DNA of 64,000 bases from Nocardia concava NBRC 100430 (GCF_000308815.1 NZ_BAFX01000086.1:78138-142137), one strand, 5' to 3'; positions 51,334 through 59,447 are shown, counted from the first letter of the stretch. Numbers and translations are program-made. The notes: a model not told the origin generated them from the sequence alone.

Positions 51334-51707
51334 CGGGCCTCCGGTTCCATGTCGACGATGAGCACCGACACCTCGTCGACGGTGACCCCGATCCGCTCGA
51401 ACACGGTGTCGATCACCGCGCGCTGCACGGCCGCGCCCATCTCCGCCGCGGCCCGTTCCGCCGCGATGGCGATCTCGAGCCGCACGCCGAGCGCGCCCTC
51501 GGACGGATTGTGTATCCGGACGCCGTCGGTGCTGGCGCCCTCGTAGCCCGACCACAGTTGCTTGCCCGCGCGCGTGAGTCCGGCAACCAGTCCGCGCAGG
51601 CCGGGCTCGACGCGGACCACGCCGGGCACCTGGGCCGCGGCCCACGCGGCGACCGCTGCGACCACGTCATCGGCGACGATCAGCTCGGTGCTTCCGGACA
51701 AGGTCAC
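51330..51707 (-). CDS. Asp23/Gls24 family protein
   Basis: This is an Asp23-type protein of 125 residues (LIVADDVVAAVAAWAAAQVP, GVRLEIAIAAERAAAEMGAA, VTVDEVSVLIVDME). The GTG at 51707 has GGAAGGGAAG upstream and overlaps the zinc-finger/Asp23 gene by four bases. It has no membrane segment. Confidence 0.78.
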   Translation of the reverse strand: MTLSGSTELIVADDVVAAVAAWAAAQVPGVVRVEPGLRGLVAGLTRAGKQLWSGYEGASTDGVRIHNPSEGALGVRLEIAIAAERAAAEMGAAVQRAVIDTVFERIGVTVDEVSVLIVDMEPEAR

Positions 51708-52288
51708 CGCTTCCCTTCCTGATAGACATCCACAATGGAGATGTCCAGGCGACCAACCAGCAAACCTGTCTGCGCGGATGCCGCGGCGGTCACTCGCTCG
51801 CGCACCCGGGGAACCAGGCCCGGGATGCCGTCGCCGATCACCGGCACAGCGATGGTCATGGAGATGTGCACGATGGATTCGCCGCCCGGACCGGTGCCGA
51901 CCACCTGCATGCGACAGCGGCGGGCGCGCACCCCCGGTACCGAGTCGGCGGCGTAGCGCAGCACGACCGCCGCGGCCTGCTCGCTCACCGCGACCGTGCC
52001 GGGATGCGGCGTCACCAGTTCGAGGGTCGCGCCGCGCCGCAGCTCGGCGCGGACCGCGGACATGATGCGGTCGAACAGGTCCGGTGGGTCGGGTGTGGGT
52101 TCGTCGATGAGTTCGAGGGTGGCCTCGCGCAGTCCGAGCAGGCTCGCGCGCGCGGTCCGGCAGTGTGGGCAACTCATCTCGTGCGCGTCGCCGGACCCGT
52201 TCTCCACCGCGTCCAGGCGTTCCCACACCCGTTCCAGGCCACGGCCGCAGGGCAGGAGGTAGTCCTCGTCGGTATCGGTCACCGCCAT
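51704..52288 (-). CDS. Zinc-finger anti-sigma-like domain fused to an Asp23 domain
   Basis: The protein has 194 residues. The N-terminal part has CGRGLERVWERLD, then HEMSCPHCRTA: a His-x3-Cys-x2-Cys arrangement like the ZAS zinc anti-sigma domain. After a linker, residues from about 90 form an Asp23 domain (VAVSEQAAAVVLRYAADSVP, ISMTIAVPVIGDGIPGLVPR). There is no membrane helix. The start overlaps the sigma-factor gene by 10 bases, so it is very likely its partner. An anti-sigma protein that also carries an Asp23 domain could link envelope state to transcription. Confidence 0.78.
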   Translation of the reverse strand: MAVTDTDEDYLLPCGRGLERVWERLDAVENGSGDAHEMSCPHCRTARASLLGLREATLELIDEPTPDPPDLFDRIMSAVRAELRRGATLELVTPHPGTVAVSEQAAAVVLRYAADSVPGVRARRCRMQVVGTGPGGESIVHISMTIAVPVIGDGIPGLVPRVRERVTAAASAQTGLLVGRLDISIVDVYQEGKR

Positions 52289-52839
52289 GGCTTCATCACC
52301 TCCGCCAACTGTGCTCGGGCCCGCGCGATCCGTCCCCGGACCTGGGTGGGATTCGCGCCGACTATGTCGCCGATCTCTTCGTAGGAGCGTCCGTGCACCT
52401 CCCGCAGCAACCAGCAGGCCCGCTGCTCGGGGGTGAGCAGCCGCAGTGCCGCGGTGAGCGCCTCGAGCTGGCCGTTGACCTGGGTGGCGTGTTCGGGAAG
52501 GGTGTCGGTGCGCGGGGATTCGGCGGTGTCGAGATCCACGCCGACGACGGCCTGCCGCTTGCGCAGCGCATTGAGGCACCGGTTGGTGGTCATGCGGTAG
52601 AGCCATCCGGCGAACGCGGCGTCGTCCTGCAGCTGGGCGATGCGACGCCAAGCGGTCAGGAACACCTCCTGCACGATGTCCTCGGCCTCGGCCCGGTCGC
52701 CGAGCATCCGGGACGCGAGCCGGTACATCGGGCCCTGATAGCGCAGCAACAGCTGCTCGAAGGCCCGCACGTCGCCGTCGCGCACCCGCCCGGCCAGTGT
52801 CGCGTCGTCGGGCGCGAGCGCGGTCTCCGAGTGGGTCAC
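52279..52839 (-). CDS. ECF-type RNA polymerase sigma factor
   Basis: The protein has 186 residues. Region 2 has AFEQLLLRYQGPMYRLASRM, AEDIVQEVFLTAWRRI and FAGWLYRMTTNRCLNALRKR. Region 4 has LTPEQRACWLLREVHGRSYE and IGDIVGANPTQVRGRIARAR. The GTG at 52839 has GAGGAGG four bases upstream. There is no long N- or C-terminal extension. It heads the Asp23 cluster, divergent from the CsbD-like gene. A perfect 10-base inverted repeat in the shared spacer could be a promoter or operator for both. Confidence 0.9.
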   Translation of the reverse strand: MTHSETALAPDDATLAGRVRDGDVRAFEQLLLRYQGPMYRLASRMLGDRAEAEDIVQEVFLTAWRRIAQLQDDAAFAGWLYRMTTNRCLNALRKRQAVVGVDLDTAESPRTDTLPEHATQVNGQLEALTAALRLLTPEQRACWLLREVHGRSYEEIGDIVGANPTQVRGRIARARAQLAEVMKPWR

Positions 52840-52883
52840 AGCACCTCCTCCTCGCTCCACGCAGTACGACACCGCCGCGGGCA

Positions 52884-52939
52884 GATCCTCACGCCGAATT
52901 ATGAGTGACGGTTGTCTCAGAGTTTGCTACGTGAGGATC
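52884..52939. promoter_or_regulatory. Inverted repeat between sigma factor and CsbD-like gene
   Basis: GATCCTCACG (52884-52893) and CGTGAGGATC (52930-52939) are perfect arms with 36 bases between. Read toward each gene the motif is CGTGAGGATC, so it could be a shared promoter element or operator in the divergent spacer. Confidence 0.45.
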
Positions 52940-52996
52940 CGGCATGCCGGGGCATCCCGTATACGTACCCGTTCACTACAGCGGAGAGAGGTTGCG

Positions 52997-53209
52997 ATGT
53001 CGTTCAGCGAGGAGATCGAGAACAAGGCTCAGGACCTCGGGGGCAAGGCGAAGGAGGCCGCGGGCAAGCTCGCCGGTGATGACGAGCTGCGCGCCGAAGG
53101 CAAGGCCGACCAGCTCGAGGCCGGTCTCGGCAAGGCCGTCGACAAGGTCAAGGGTGCGGTCCAGGGCGCGGTGAAGGCCGTCGAGGACAAGTTCGGCGGC
53201 AAGGGCTAG
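52997..53209 (+). CDS. CsbD-like stress response protein
   Basis: This is a small, highly charged protein of 70 residues (MSFSEEIENKAQDLGGKAKE, LRAEGKADQLEAGLGKAVDK) with the CsbD pattern. CsbD was found as a SigB-controlled general stress gene in Bacillus subtilis; its molecular role is unknown. GGAGAGAGG lies before the ATG. It is divergent from the sigma-factor/Asp23 cluster and may belong to the same regulon. Confidence 0.85.
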   Translation: MSFSEEIENKAQDLGGKAKEAAGKLAGDDELRAEGKADQLEAGLGKAVDKVKGAVQGAVKAVEDKFGGKG

Positions 53210-53242
53210 ATCCGCATCGGCCGGACCGGTGCACCGGTTCCG

Positions 53243-53273
53243 CGGTGGGGCGTCACATGGTGGCGCCCCACCG
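53243..53273 (+). terminator. Hairpin terminator after the CsbD-like gene
   Basis: CGGTGGGGCG (53243-53252) pairs with CGCCCCACCG (53264-53273) around an 11-base loop. It starts 34 bases after the CsbD-like stop. Confidence 0.6.
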
Positions 53274-53319
53274 GCGGTACGGCTCCGATGCTGCTAGTTC
53301 GCTGCTGTGTGCTGGTCGC

Positions 53320-53412
53320 TCACAGCGGGCCGATCACGAAGATCGTCGCCCAGTACTCGGCGGCCGACGGACCCATCAACGGCTCCAGAAAGTCATAGAG
53401 CAGGTAAGACAC
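53320..53412 (-). CDS. Probable 30-residue hydrophobic protein
   Basis: A minus-strand GTG at 53412 opens a 30-codon frame beginning VSYLLYDFLEPLMG and ending AEYWATIFVIGPL, then TGA. Codon third positions are mostly G or C and the sequence is rich in aromatic and aliphatic residues, unlike antisense noise. AAGGTGG lies about nine bases upstream. It could be a membrane-bound microprotein. I do not recognise a family. It is too short for usual gene calling, so the call is tentative. Confidence 0.45.
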   Translation of the reverse strand: MSYLLYDFLEPLMGPSAAEYWATIFVIGPL

Positions 53413-53524
53413 GAAGAACTTCCACCTTCCACACACGGTCCGCCGATTCCATTGCGCGGCAAACCTTCCCAGACACTAGCGGAGAATGCGCTTTCGATCA
53501 CGGGAAAGTTTCCGCCGCTATGAA

Positions 53525-54193
53525 TCAGCCCAGCGTGTAGACGTATCGGCTCGTAGGCACCAGATCCAGATCGAGATGCGCCCCGAAGCTCACCACACTC
53601 TCCATCATCCGAGTCACCCGCCGCTGCAATTCGGCATCGTCATCCCCCGCCCCGTAGAAGGCATGCGCACTGGTCATGGCCGCCATCGGGAACAACTCCT
53701 CGACGAGCGCATCCACCCGTTTACCCGAGGTGACAGGTTCGCTGACAGTGTTCTGCACATACCCGAACGTGTCCTGCGTCTCGATGGCCACCGGCGTATG
53801 CAGGTCATGCCACCGATGCAGCCACTCCTCCCGAGTCAGATTCTCCGGAATCCGCAGAATCGCGATATTGGCCAGGGCGTCGGTCCGCACCCCGTCCTCG
53901 ACCTCCGGCGGCACGATCGGCCTGCGCTCCTCCACGACCCACCCGTTCACGTCCTCCGCCAGGGCCCCCAGCACAGCCGTAACCGCCTCATGCCCACCCT
54001 CGGTCCACACACTCACCACCGCATCGATCGGCGCGTCATAGGTGCTGTGCCGAACCTGAGCCGCCTCCACATCCTCATCTCGCACATTCACCTGCAACGC
54101 CGTAACCCCCACCCCCGCCAACTCTTTCCGCAACTCCTCCCCCCGAAGCCGCTCTCCCAACCCCGCACCCCACAACGCATACATCAACTTCAT
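53525..54193 (-). CDS. EthD-like dimeric alpha/beta-barrel protein
   Basis: The protein has 222 residues, which reads as a duplicated ferredoxin-like fold. The first half starts MKLMYALWGAGLGERLR. The second half has LRIPENLTREEWLHRWHDLH, typical of EthD-domain proteins, in which His and Asp lie near the conserved W-x-x-x-H. Such proteins are small oxidative or ring-modifying accessory enzymes. The ATG at 54193 has AAGGA eight bases upstream and is preferred over an ATG at 54211. It is convergent with nothing and divergent from the next gene; its role here is unknown. Confidence 0.68.
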   Translation of the reverse strand: MKLMYALWGAGLGERLRGEELRKELAGVGVTALQVNVRDEDVEAAQVRHSTYDAPIDAVVSVWTEGGHEAVTAVLGALAEDVNGWVVEERRPIVPPEVEDGVRTDALANIAILRIPENLTREEWLHRWHDLHTPVAIETQDTFGYVQNTVSEPVTSGKRVDALVEELFPMAAMTSAHAFYGAGDDDAELQRRVTRMMESVVSFGAHLDLDLVPTSRYVYTLG

Positions 54194-54305
54194 GCCGTAA
54201 TTCCTTGCCACAGATCACCATTGATCGCCCCAAGGTAACCGCTCGCCACGCCCGAAATACGAGTTTTCCCGGCAGATCCCACCCACCGGACCGCTTCCGG
54301 GCACG

Positions 54306-54905
54306 ATGACGACCATGACCCATTTCGCTGCGACCGTCTGCCTGCCCGGCGAACTGACCCGGTCCGAGCTGTACCCGCACCTGCGCCGGGTACTCGCGCG
54401 ATATGACTACGACCGCGAAGTGGAGCCGTACATCGAGTTCACGAAGGCGGAGCTGATCGCCGAGGGACGCCGCTCGATCACCGTCAGCGGACCACCGGAC
54501 CGACTGCATTGGACCGACGAACAGGTTTACGACCACTGGATCAGTCAGTACGAACCGTGGGAAATCGGCCCCGAAGGCGAGACCTACACGACCCGCAATC
54601 AGCAAGGGCAGTGGGACGGCTGGGTGATCCGCGGAAAATTCGACCCGCTGTGGGTCGTGTCCACCGCGGACGGCAGGGACGAACCGACGCGCACGGACAC
54701 CGCGCGGCTGCGCGAGATCTCCCCCGACTCACTCACCGCCACCTACGCCTTGGTCGACCTGAACGGTGACTGGCACCAACGCCGCCCGGTCCCGTACTGG
54801 GACGAAGATCCGGTGGGCGCCGAGGACTGGGATCGCACCTACGCCCTCCTGCTCGCGGCGCTACCGACCGACACCTGGCTGATCCAAGTCGATTGCCATT
54901 CCTGA
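54306..54905 (+). CDS. Hypothetical protein, actinobacterial type
   Basis: The protein has 199 residues with no signal peptide and no membrane helix. Aromatic-rich segments such as HLRRVLARYDYDREVEPYIE, YDHWISQYEPWEIGPEGETY and YALVDLNGDWHQRRPVPYWD recur in hypothetical proteins of streptomycetes and nocardiae, sometimes in viral or defence neighbourhoods, but I cannot name a family. It is divergent from the EthD-like gene and converges with the Nudix gene. Confidence 0.65.
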   Translation: MTTMTHFAATVCLPGELTRSELYPHLRRVLARYDYDREVEPYIEFTKAELIAEGRRSITVSGPPDRLHWTDEQVYDHWISQYEPWEIGPEGETYTTRNQQGQWDGWVIRGKFDPLWVVSTADGRDEPTRTDTARLREISPDSLTATYALVDLNGDWHQRRPVPYWDEDPVGAEDWDRTYALLLAALPTDTWLIQVDCHS

Positions 54906-54976
54906 TCACCCAGCCGAGTGATCATCCTCGAGCACGGTGCGGCCGATTGCGCCCTCGGCCACCGTCTTTCACGTGG

Positions 54977-56020
54977 TCAGCGGATGGAGCGGACTTCGGG
55001 GTCGGTGTCGGAGTCGGCGGCGGTCAGGGCCTCGGGGAGGAGTTGGTCGAGGTGGTAGGGGTAGACGGTTTCGCCGGAGTGGTCGAGGTGGGCTATGTCG
55101 GTGGGGGTGCACCATTTGTTGCCGATGATGGAGCGGCGTTCGATGTAGTCGAGGTTGGTGGGGACCGGGTCGAAGGACTTGGTGCGGAGGGCGAAGAAGA
55201 GTTCCTCCGAGCGGATCAGTTCGCCGTTGAAAGGGAAGACCGCGACGCGACGCCAGAGGGGGCCGCGGAGGGCGGAGGAGTCGGCGGGGTGGCCGGTTTC
55301 TTCGTAGAGTTCGCGGATTGCGGCTTCGCGCAAGGTTTCGCCGGGATTGACGCCGCCGCCGATGGTGAACCAGAAGGGGACGTCGGGGACCTTGGGGTCG
55401 ACTCCTTGGAGCAGGAGGACTCGGTCGTTTTCGTCCACCAGGACCACGCGGGCGGAGGTGCGGACGGTGTCCACGTCGAGACCCGTTGAGGCGGCGGCGG
55501 TTACGCGTTCCGCGATTTCGAAGTAGGTGGGCAGGGGGGCGGTACCGGCGAGGTGGACCCAGCGGACCAGGCGGCGGGTGCGCAGGGCGAGGGTGTCGCG
55601 GACGGCGTCGTTGTGGAAGCGGCGGGCGATCAGGACCCGGGCCTCGGCATCGGCGAGCTCGGCCACCTGCTGCGGGGGCAGGAGGGCGATGTCGACGGCG
55701 GACAAGGCTGCGGCGAGCTGGTTTTCGACGGTTTCGCGGTCGCGCCAGTTGGAGCGTTCGGCGCGGTCGGCCAGAGCGGTGAGGCGGCGGGCCTGTTCGA
55801 CCAGGTTCGGGTCGTAGAGCCCGGCCAGGGTGGTGGCCACCGAGCGGCTGACGACGGCGCGCCGCGCAAGGGCCGCGTCCAGCGCGTGCAGGGCCTGGTC
55901 GGTGCGGACGTGCAGGCGGTCGAGGCGGTTGGCGGTGGTGTAAGCCCAGACGGCGGCGGTGATGAGCAGTGCCGCGATGAGGGTGAGGACCAGGATGGTG
56001 GTCGCGGAGAAGGTGATCAT
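54977..56020 (-). CDS. Membrane-anchored Nudix hydrolase with LemA-like N-terminal region
   Basis: The protein has 347 residues. Residues 1-30 are one membrane helix (TTILVLTLIAALLITAAVWA). Residues 30-150 form a helical, Arg/Ala-rich region reminiscent of LemA. From about 185 on is the Nudix domain, whose box (G-x5-E-x7-RE-x-x-EE-x-G) is complete: GGVNPGETLREAAI then RELYEETGH. The position next to pimA matches the mycobacterial gene called mutT-like there. The substrate may be a nucleoside diphosphate derivative near the membrane. It overlaps pimA by four bases. Confidence 0.88.
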   Translation of the reverse strand: MITFSATTILVLTLIAALLITAAVWAYTTANRLDRLHVRTDQALHALDAALARRAVVSRSVATTLAGLYDPNLVEQARRLTALADRAERSNWRDRETVENQLAAALSAVDIALLPPQQVAELADAEARVLIARRFHNDAVRDTLALRTRRLVRWVHLAGTAPLPTYFEIAERVTAAASTGLDVDTVRTSARVVLVDENDRVLLLQGVDPKVPDVPFWFTIGGGVNPGETLREAAIRELYEETGHPADSSALRGPLWRRVAVFPFNGELIRSEELFFALRTKSFDPVPTNLDYIERRSIIGNKWCTPTDIAHLDHSGETVYPYHLDQLLPEALTAADSDTDPEVRSIR

Positions 56021-57141
56021 CCGGCGGTCCTGACGCGGACGTCGCCGACGGTGACGGTCTCGTAGACGCGCAGGATCTGCTCCGCCACCACCGGCCAGTC
56101 GTATTCGCCGACAACCTGATTGGCGGTGCGGATGTAGCCCTCGCGCACCTCGTCGTCGGTGAGCATGGTGCTGATCGCGCCGGCCAGCCGCTCGGCGTCA
56201 CCGACCGGGACCAGCATGCCCGCGGTGCCGTCGCGCAGCACGCGGCGGAAGGCGTCGAGATCGCTGGCCACCACGGCGGTTCCGGCGGCCATGGCCTCCA
56301 CCAGCACGATGCCGAAGCTCTCACCGCCCAGGTTGGGTGCGACGTAGACATCGGCGCTGCGCATGGCCGACGCCTTCTCGGCATCGCTGACCTGGCCGAG
56401 GAAGCGCAGATGCCCCGCGTTCTCCCCCGCCTCGCGCCGCAGCCGGTCCTCGTCGCCGCGCCCGACGATCAGCACCTCGAGATCCGGATGCTTGCGCACC
56501 AGCGCCGGCAGCGCGCCGAGCAGCACCTCCATACCCTTGCGCGGCTCGTCGAACCGCCCCAGGAACAGCACCGACTTCCCTTGCCGCGGATAGCCTTCCA
56601 GCAGCGGCGCGTGCGCGAACGCGAGCACGTCCACGCCATTGGGGATCTCGACGGCGTCCCCGCCCAAGGCCTCCACCTGCCAGCGCCGCGCCAGCTCGCT
56701 CACCGCGATCCGGCCGCTGATCTTCTCGTGATACGGCCGCAGCACTCCCTGAAAAGTACTGAGCACCAACGATTTCGTGGTCGAGGTATGGAAGGTGGCC
56801 ACGATCGGCCCCTCCGCGATCTTCAACGCCAGCATCGACAGGCTCGGCGCGTTCGGTTCATGGATGTGCAGCACATCGAAATCGTTCTCGGCGATCCAGC
56901 GCCGAATCCGCGTATAGGCGGTGGGCCCGAACGACAGTCGCGCGACCGACCCGTTGTAGGGAATCGCCACGGCCTTACCCGCCGACACCACGAAATCCGG
57001 CAGCGGCGTGTCATCGGCGGCGGGCGCGAGCACGCTCACCTTGTGCCCCCGCTCGATGAGCACCTGCGCCAACTCGACGACATGGGCTTGCACCCCGCCC
57101 GGCACATCGAACGAATACGGGCACACCATGCCGATTCTCAT
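56017..57141 (-). CDS. pimA: Phosphatidylinositol alpha-mannosyltransferase PimA
   Basis: PimA transfers the first mannose from GDP-mannose to phosphatidylinositol on the inner face of the membrane, starting phosphatidylinositol mannoside synthesis. This is a GT4-type enzyme of 374 residues. The N-terminal part has MRIGMVCPYSFDVPGGVQAH, the donor-binding part has FLGRFDEPRKGMEVLLGALP, and the E-x7-E motif is in GGESFGIVLVEAMAAGTAVV. It is coupled to patA upstream (four-base overlap) and the Nudix gene downstream. Confidence 0.95.
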   Translation of the reverse strand: MRIGMVCPYSFDVPGGVQAHVVELAQVLIERGHKVSVLAPAADDTPLPDFVVSAGKAVAIPYNGSVARLSFGPTAYTRIRRWIAENDFDVLHIHEPNAPSLSMLALKIAEGPIVATFHTSTTKSLVLSTFQGVLRPYHEKISGRIAVSELARRWQVEALGGDAVEIPNGVDVLAFAHAPLLEGYPRQGKSVLFLGRFDEPRKGMEVLLGALPALVRKHPDLEVLIVGRGDEDRLRREAGENAGHLRFLGQVSDAEKASAMRSADVYVAPNLGGESFGIVLVEAMAAGTAVVASDLDAFRRVLRDGTAGMLVPVGDAERLAGAISTMLTDDEVREGYIRTANQVVGEYDWPVVAEQILRVYETVTVGDVRVRTAG

Positions 57142-58169
57142 AGCGCCCCTGTTCCCCGTGAACCCTCGGTCCCGGTGTCTACCACCGGCTCCCGAGAGCT
57201 CTGCGCACCTCGCGCGTCATTCCCCAGTGCCTGCTGCGCCGCCGCGATGCGGTCCAATCTGGCCTGCGACAAGTCACTTTCCCACATGGGCTGCAACATG
57301 TGCCAGTCGGCGGGATGGGCGGCGATATTCGCGGCGAAGACATCGGCCAGCGCCTGGGTTGCCGGGGCGACGCCATGGGAGACATCGATGGGCGGGAAGA
57401 CCGCCATGCCCCAGCCCTCGGTGCCTTCTGCGTCCTGGGTGAACCAGCAGTGCACGGGCAGCAGAGCGGCCCCGGTGTCGACGGCGAGTTTGGCAGCCCC
57501 GGCGGGCATCCACGTGGGTTCGCCGTACATGGTGACCGGCACGCCCTTGCCGGTCAGGTCGCGCTCGCCCATCAGGCACACGACCTTGTTGTCGCGCAGT
57601 CGATCCGCGAGCTGAGGGAACGGCGGCTGCTCACCGCCGGTCAGCGGGAACACCTCGAAACCGAGGCTCGCCCGGTACTCGATGAACCGCTCGAACAGCG
57701 ACTCCGGCTTCAAACGCTCCTGGACCGTGGAAAACGGGCCGTGGTTCTGCACCAGCCAGACACCGGCCATATCCCAGTTACCCGAGTGCGGCAGCACCAG
57801 CAGCACACCCTTGCCCCGGGCCAGCGCCGCATCCAGATACTCGGTGCCGTCGACGTGCAACTGCCCCAGCGCCGTGTGATCCATGGACGGCAACCGGAAC
57901 GCCTCACGCCAGTAGCGGGCGTAGGACCGCATGCTGGCTTCGGTCAGGCTGTCGGGCACCGCATCCGGAGTGGTGCCGAGCACTCGGGCCAGGTTGCGCC
58001 GCAACATGTTCGGCTCGCCCCGGTGCGCCTTCTTGTTCGCCCGCCGGGCCGCGAAGTTGGCCCCGGCGTCGAATCCCTTGCGCGCCATACCTTCGGGTAG
58101 CCCGCGCACGACACGCCAACCGGCCGCGTACGCCTTATCGGTCAACGCGGACGTGAAATCGGTGGTCAC
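57138..58169 (-). CDS. patA: Phosphatidylinositol mannoside acyltransferase
   Basis: It acylates mannose of phosphatidylinositol mannoside. The 343-residue protein belongs to the LpxL-like lysophospholipid acyltransferases. The HX4D active site is in LLVLPHSGNWDMAGVW, with PVHCWFTQDAEG near the substrate-binding part. The GTG at 58169 is used, four bases into the end of pgsA. The order pgsA-patA-pimA is conserved in mycolata. By position it corresponds to the mycobacterial gene between pgsA1 and pimA. Confidence 0.92.
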   Translation of the reverse strand: MTTDFTSALTDKAYAAGWRVVRGLPEGMARKGFDAGANFAARRANKKAHRGEPNMLRRNLARVLGTTPDAVPDSLTEASMRSYARYWREAFRLPSMDHTALGQLHVDGTEYLDAALARGKGVLLVLPHSGNWDMAGVWLVQNHGPFSTVQERLKPESLFERFIEYRASLGFEVFPLTGGEQPPFPQLADRLRDNKVVCLMGERDLTGKGVPVTMYGEPTWMPAGAAKLAVDTGAALLPVHCWFTQDAEGTEGWGMAVFPPIDVSHGVAPATQALADVFAANIAAHPADWHMLQPMWESDLSQARLDRIAAAQQALGNDARGAQSSREPVVDTGTEGSRGTGAL

Positions 58170-58837
58170 CGCTGCGGTTCCTCCGGAGCCTTCGCCTTGG
58201 GGGCGAGAATGTCGCGGGCGCCGGGCGAATTGCGCACGGCCAGCACCCGCTGGAAGACGGTGATGATGCTCAGCACCGCGAGGATGTACATGGCGGCGTA
58301 CACCGCGTACGACAGCCACTCGATGCCGTAATACCCACCGATACCGGTGAATCCGGCGCCGACCAGCACGATGATCAACCGGTCCGGCCGCTCGATGAGC
58401 CCGCCGTCGGCGGACAGCCCCGACGCCTCGGCCCGCGCCTTGACGTAGGAGATGACCTGCGAGGTCACCAGCACCACCAGGGTCGCCACGAACAGATGCT
58501 TGGACCCCTCGTGGTACACCGACCACCAGGCCAGCCCCGCGAAGATGGCCCCGTCGGCCACGCGGTCGCAGCTGGCGTCCAGCACCGCACCGTATTTCGT
58601 GCCGCCGCCCCGCGCCCGCGCCATGGCCCCGTCGAGCATGTCGAACATGACGAACAGCCAGATCACCATGGTTCCCCAGAACAGGTGACCGGTCGGGAAC
58701 AACGTCACCGCCGCGGCGATCGAGGCGGTGGTGCCGATCAACGTCATCGCATCGGGCGTGAGGCCCGTGCTCACCAGCGCCTTGCCCAGCGGCGCAGTCG
58801 CTTTGGCGAACGTCTCGCGACCGAAGAAACTCAGCAC
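58166..58837 (-). CDS. pgsA: CDP-alcohol phosphatidyltransferase (phosphatidylinositol phosphate synthase)
   Basis: It joins CDP-diacylglycerol to inositol phosphate to make the phosphatidylinositol precursor. The protein has 223 residues and about six helices. The CDP-alcohol motif D-G-x2-A-R-x8-G-x3-D-x3-D is complete in DGAMARARGGGTKYGAVLDA followed by SCDRVADG. It starts the pgsA-patA-pimA group. Confidence 0.94.
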   Translation of the reverse strand: MLSFFGRETFAKATAPLGKALVSTGLTPDAMTLIGTTASIAAAVTLFPTGHLFWGTMVIWLFVMFDMLDGAMARARGGGTKYGAVLDASCDRVADGAIFAGLAWWSVYHEGSKHLFVATLVVLVTSQVISYVKARAEASGLSADGGLIERPDRLIIVLVGAGFTGIGGYYGIEWLSYAVYAAMYILAVLSIITVFQRVLAVRNSPGARDILAPKAKAPEEPQR

Positions 58838-58877
58838 GCTACCCGCAACCCTTTCATGCTGTGTTCCCGGCTCATGC

Positions 58878-59447
58878 CTAGTCGGCTTCCTTCCATGCCC
58901 GCGCCAGCAGCGCCCGCGTTTCGCGAAGCAATTGCGGCATCACCTTCACTCCGCCGACGACGGTAATGAAGTTCGCGTCCCCACTCCAGCGCGGCACGAT
59001 ATGTTGATGCAGGTGATCGGCGAGTGAACCCCCGGCAACGCCACCGAGATTCAGCCCGACATTGAACCCCTCGGGCCGCGACACCTGCTTCATGACGCGA
59101 ATCGCCTGCTGGGTGAACGCCATCAGCTCGGCGCTCTCCTCCGGCGTCAGGTCCTCCAGGTTCGCGACGCGACGGTAAGGCACCACCATGGTGTGGCCCG
59201 GGTTGTACGGGTACAGGTTCAGCACCGCGTACACCCACTGCCCGCGCGCGATGATCAGCCCGTCCTCGTCCGACATCTCGGGGATGTCGGTGAAGGGGTG
59301 CCCGGTCTTCTTGGGCGTCTTGGGTTCCTCGACATCGCCGGTGATGTAGGACATGCGGTGCGGGGTCCACAGCCGCTGCAGGCGGTCCGGGTCCCCGGCC
59401 CCGGTGTCCGTGATCTGCTCGGGCCGGGGCGCGGTCGGTTCACTCAT
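58878..59447 (-). CDS. HIT-domain nucleotide hydrolase/transferase
   Basis: The protein has 189 residues with the HIT motif H-x-H-x-H in LADHLHQHIVPRW. An Ap4A-phosphorylase-like or Hint-type activity is possible. About 40 residues precede the HIT fold (HRMSYITGDVEEPKTPKK), as in the mycobacterial gene at this position. The ATG overlaps the thrS stop by four bases. Confidence 0.9.
   Translation of the reverse strand: MSEPTAPRPEQITDTGAGDPDRLQRLWTPHRMSYITGDVEEPKTPKKTGHPFTDIPEMSDEDGLIIARGQWVYAVLNLYPYNPGHTMVVPYRRVANLEDLTPEESAELMAFTQQAIRVMKQVSRPEGFNVGLNLGGVAGGSLADHLHQHIVPRWSGDANFITVVGGVKVMPQLLRETRALLARAWKEAD

Larger units (their letters stand above)
53210..53524. other. Region holding a terminator and a probable very small gene
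   Basis: It contains the hairpin at 53243-53273 and a 30-codon minus-strand frame at 53320-53412. The rest, between 53413 and 53524, shows nothing recognisable. Confidence 0.5.

Noticed and set aside
52969..52979. GTATACGTAC upstream of the CsbD-like gene, like the GntR boxes.
   Set aside because: It lacks the TCG...AAA flanks of the GntR boxes, and the gene belongs to another set.
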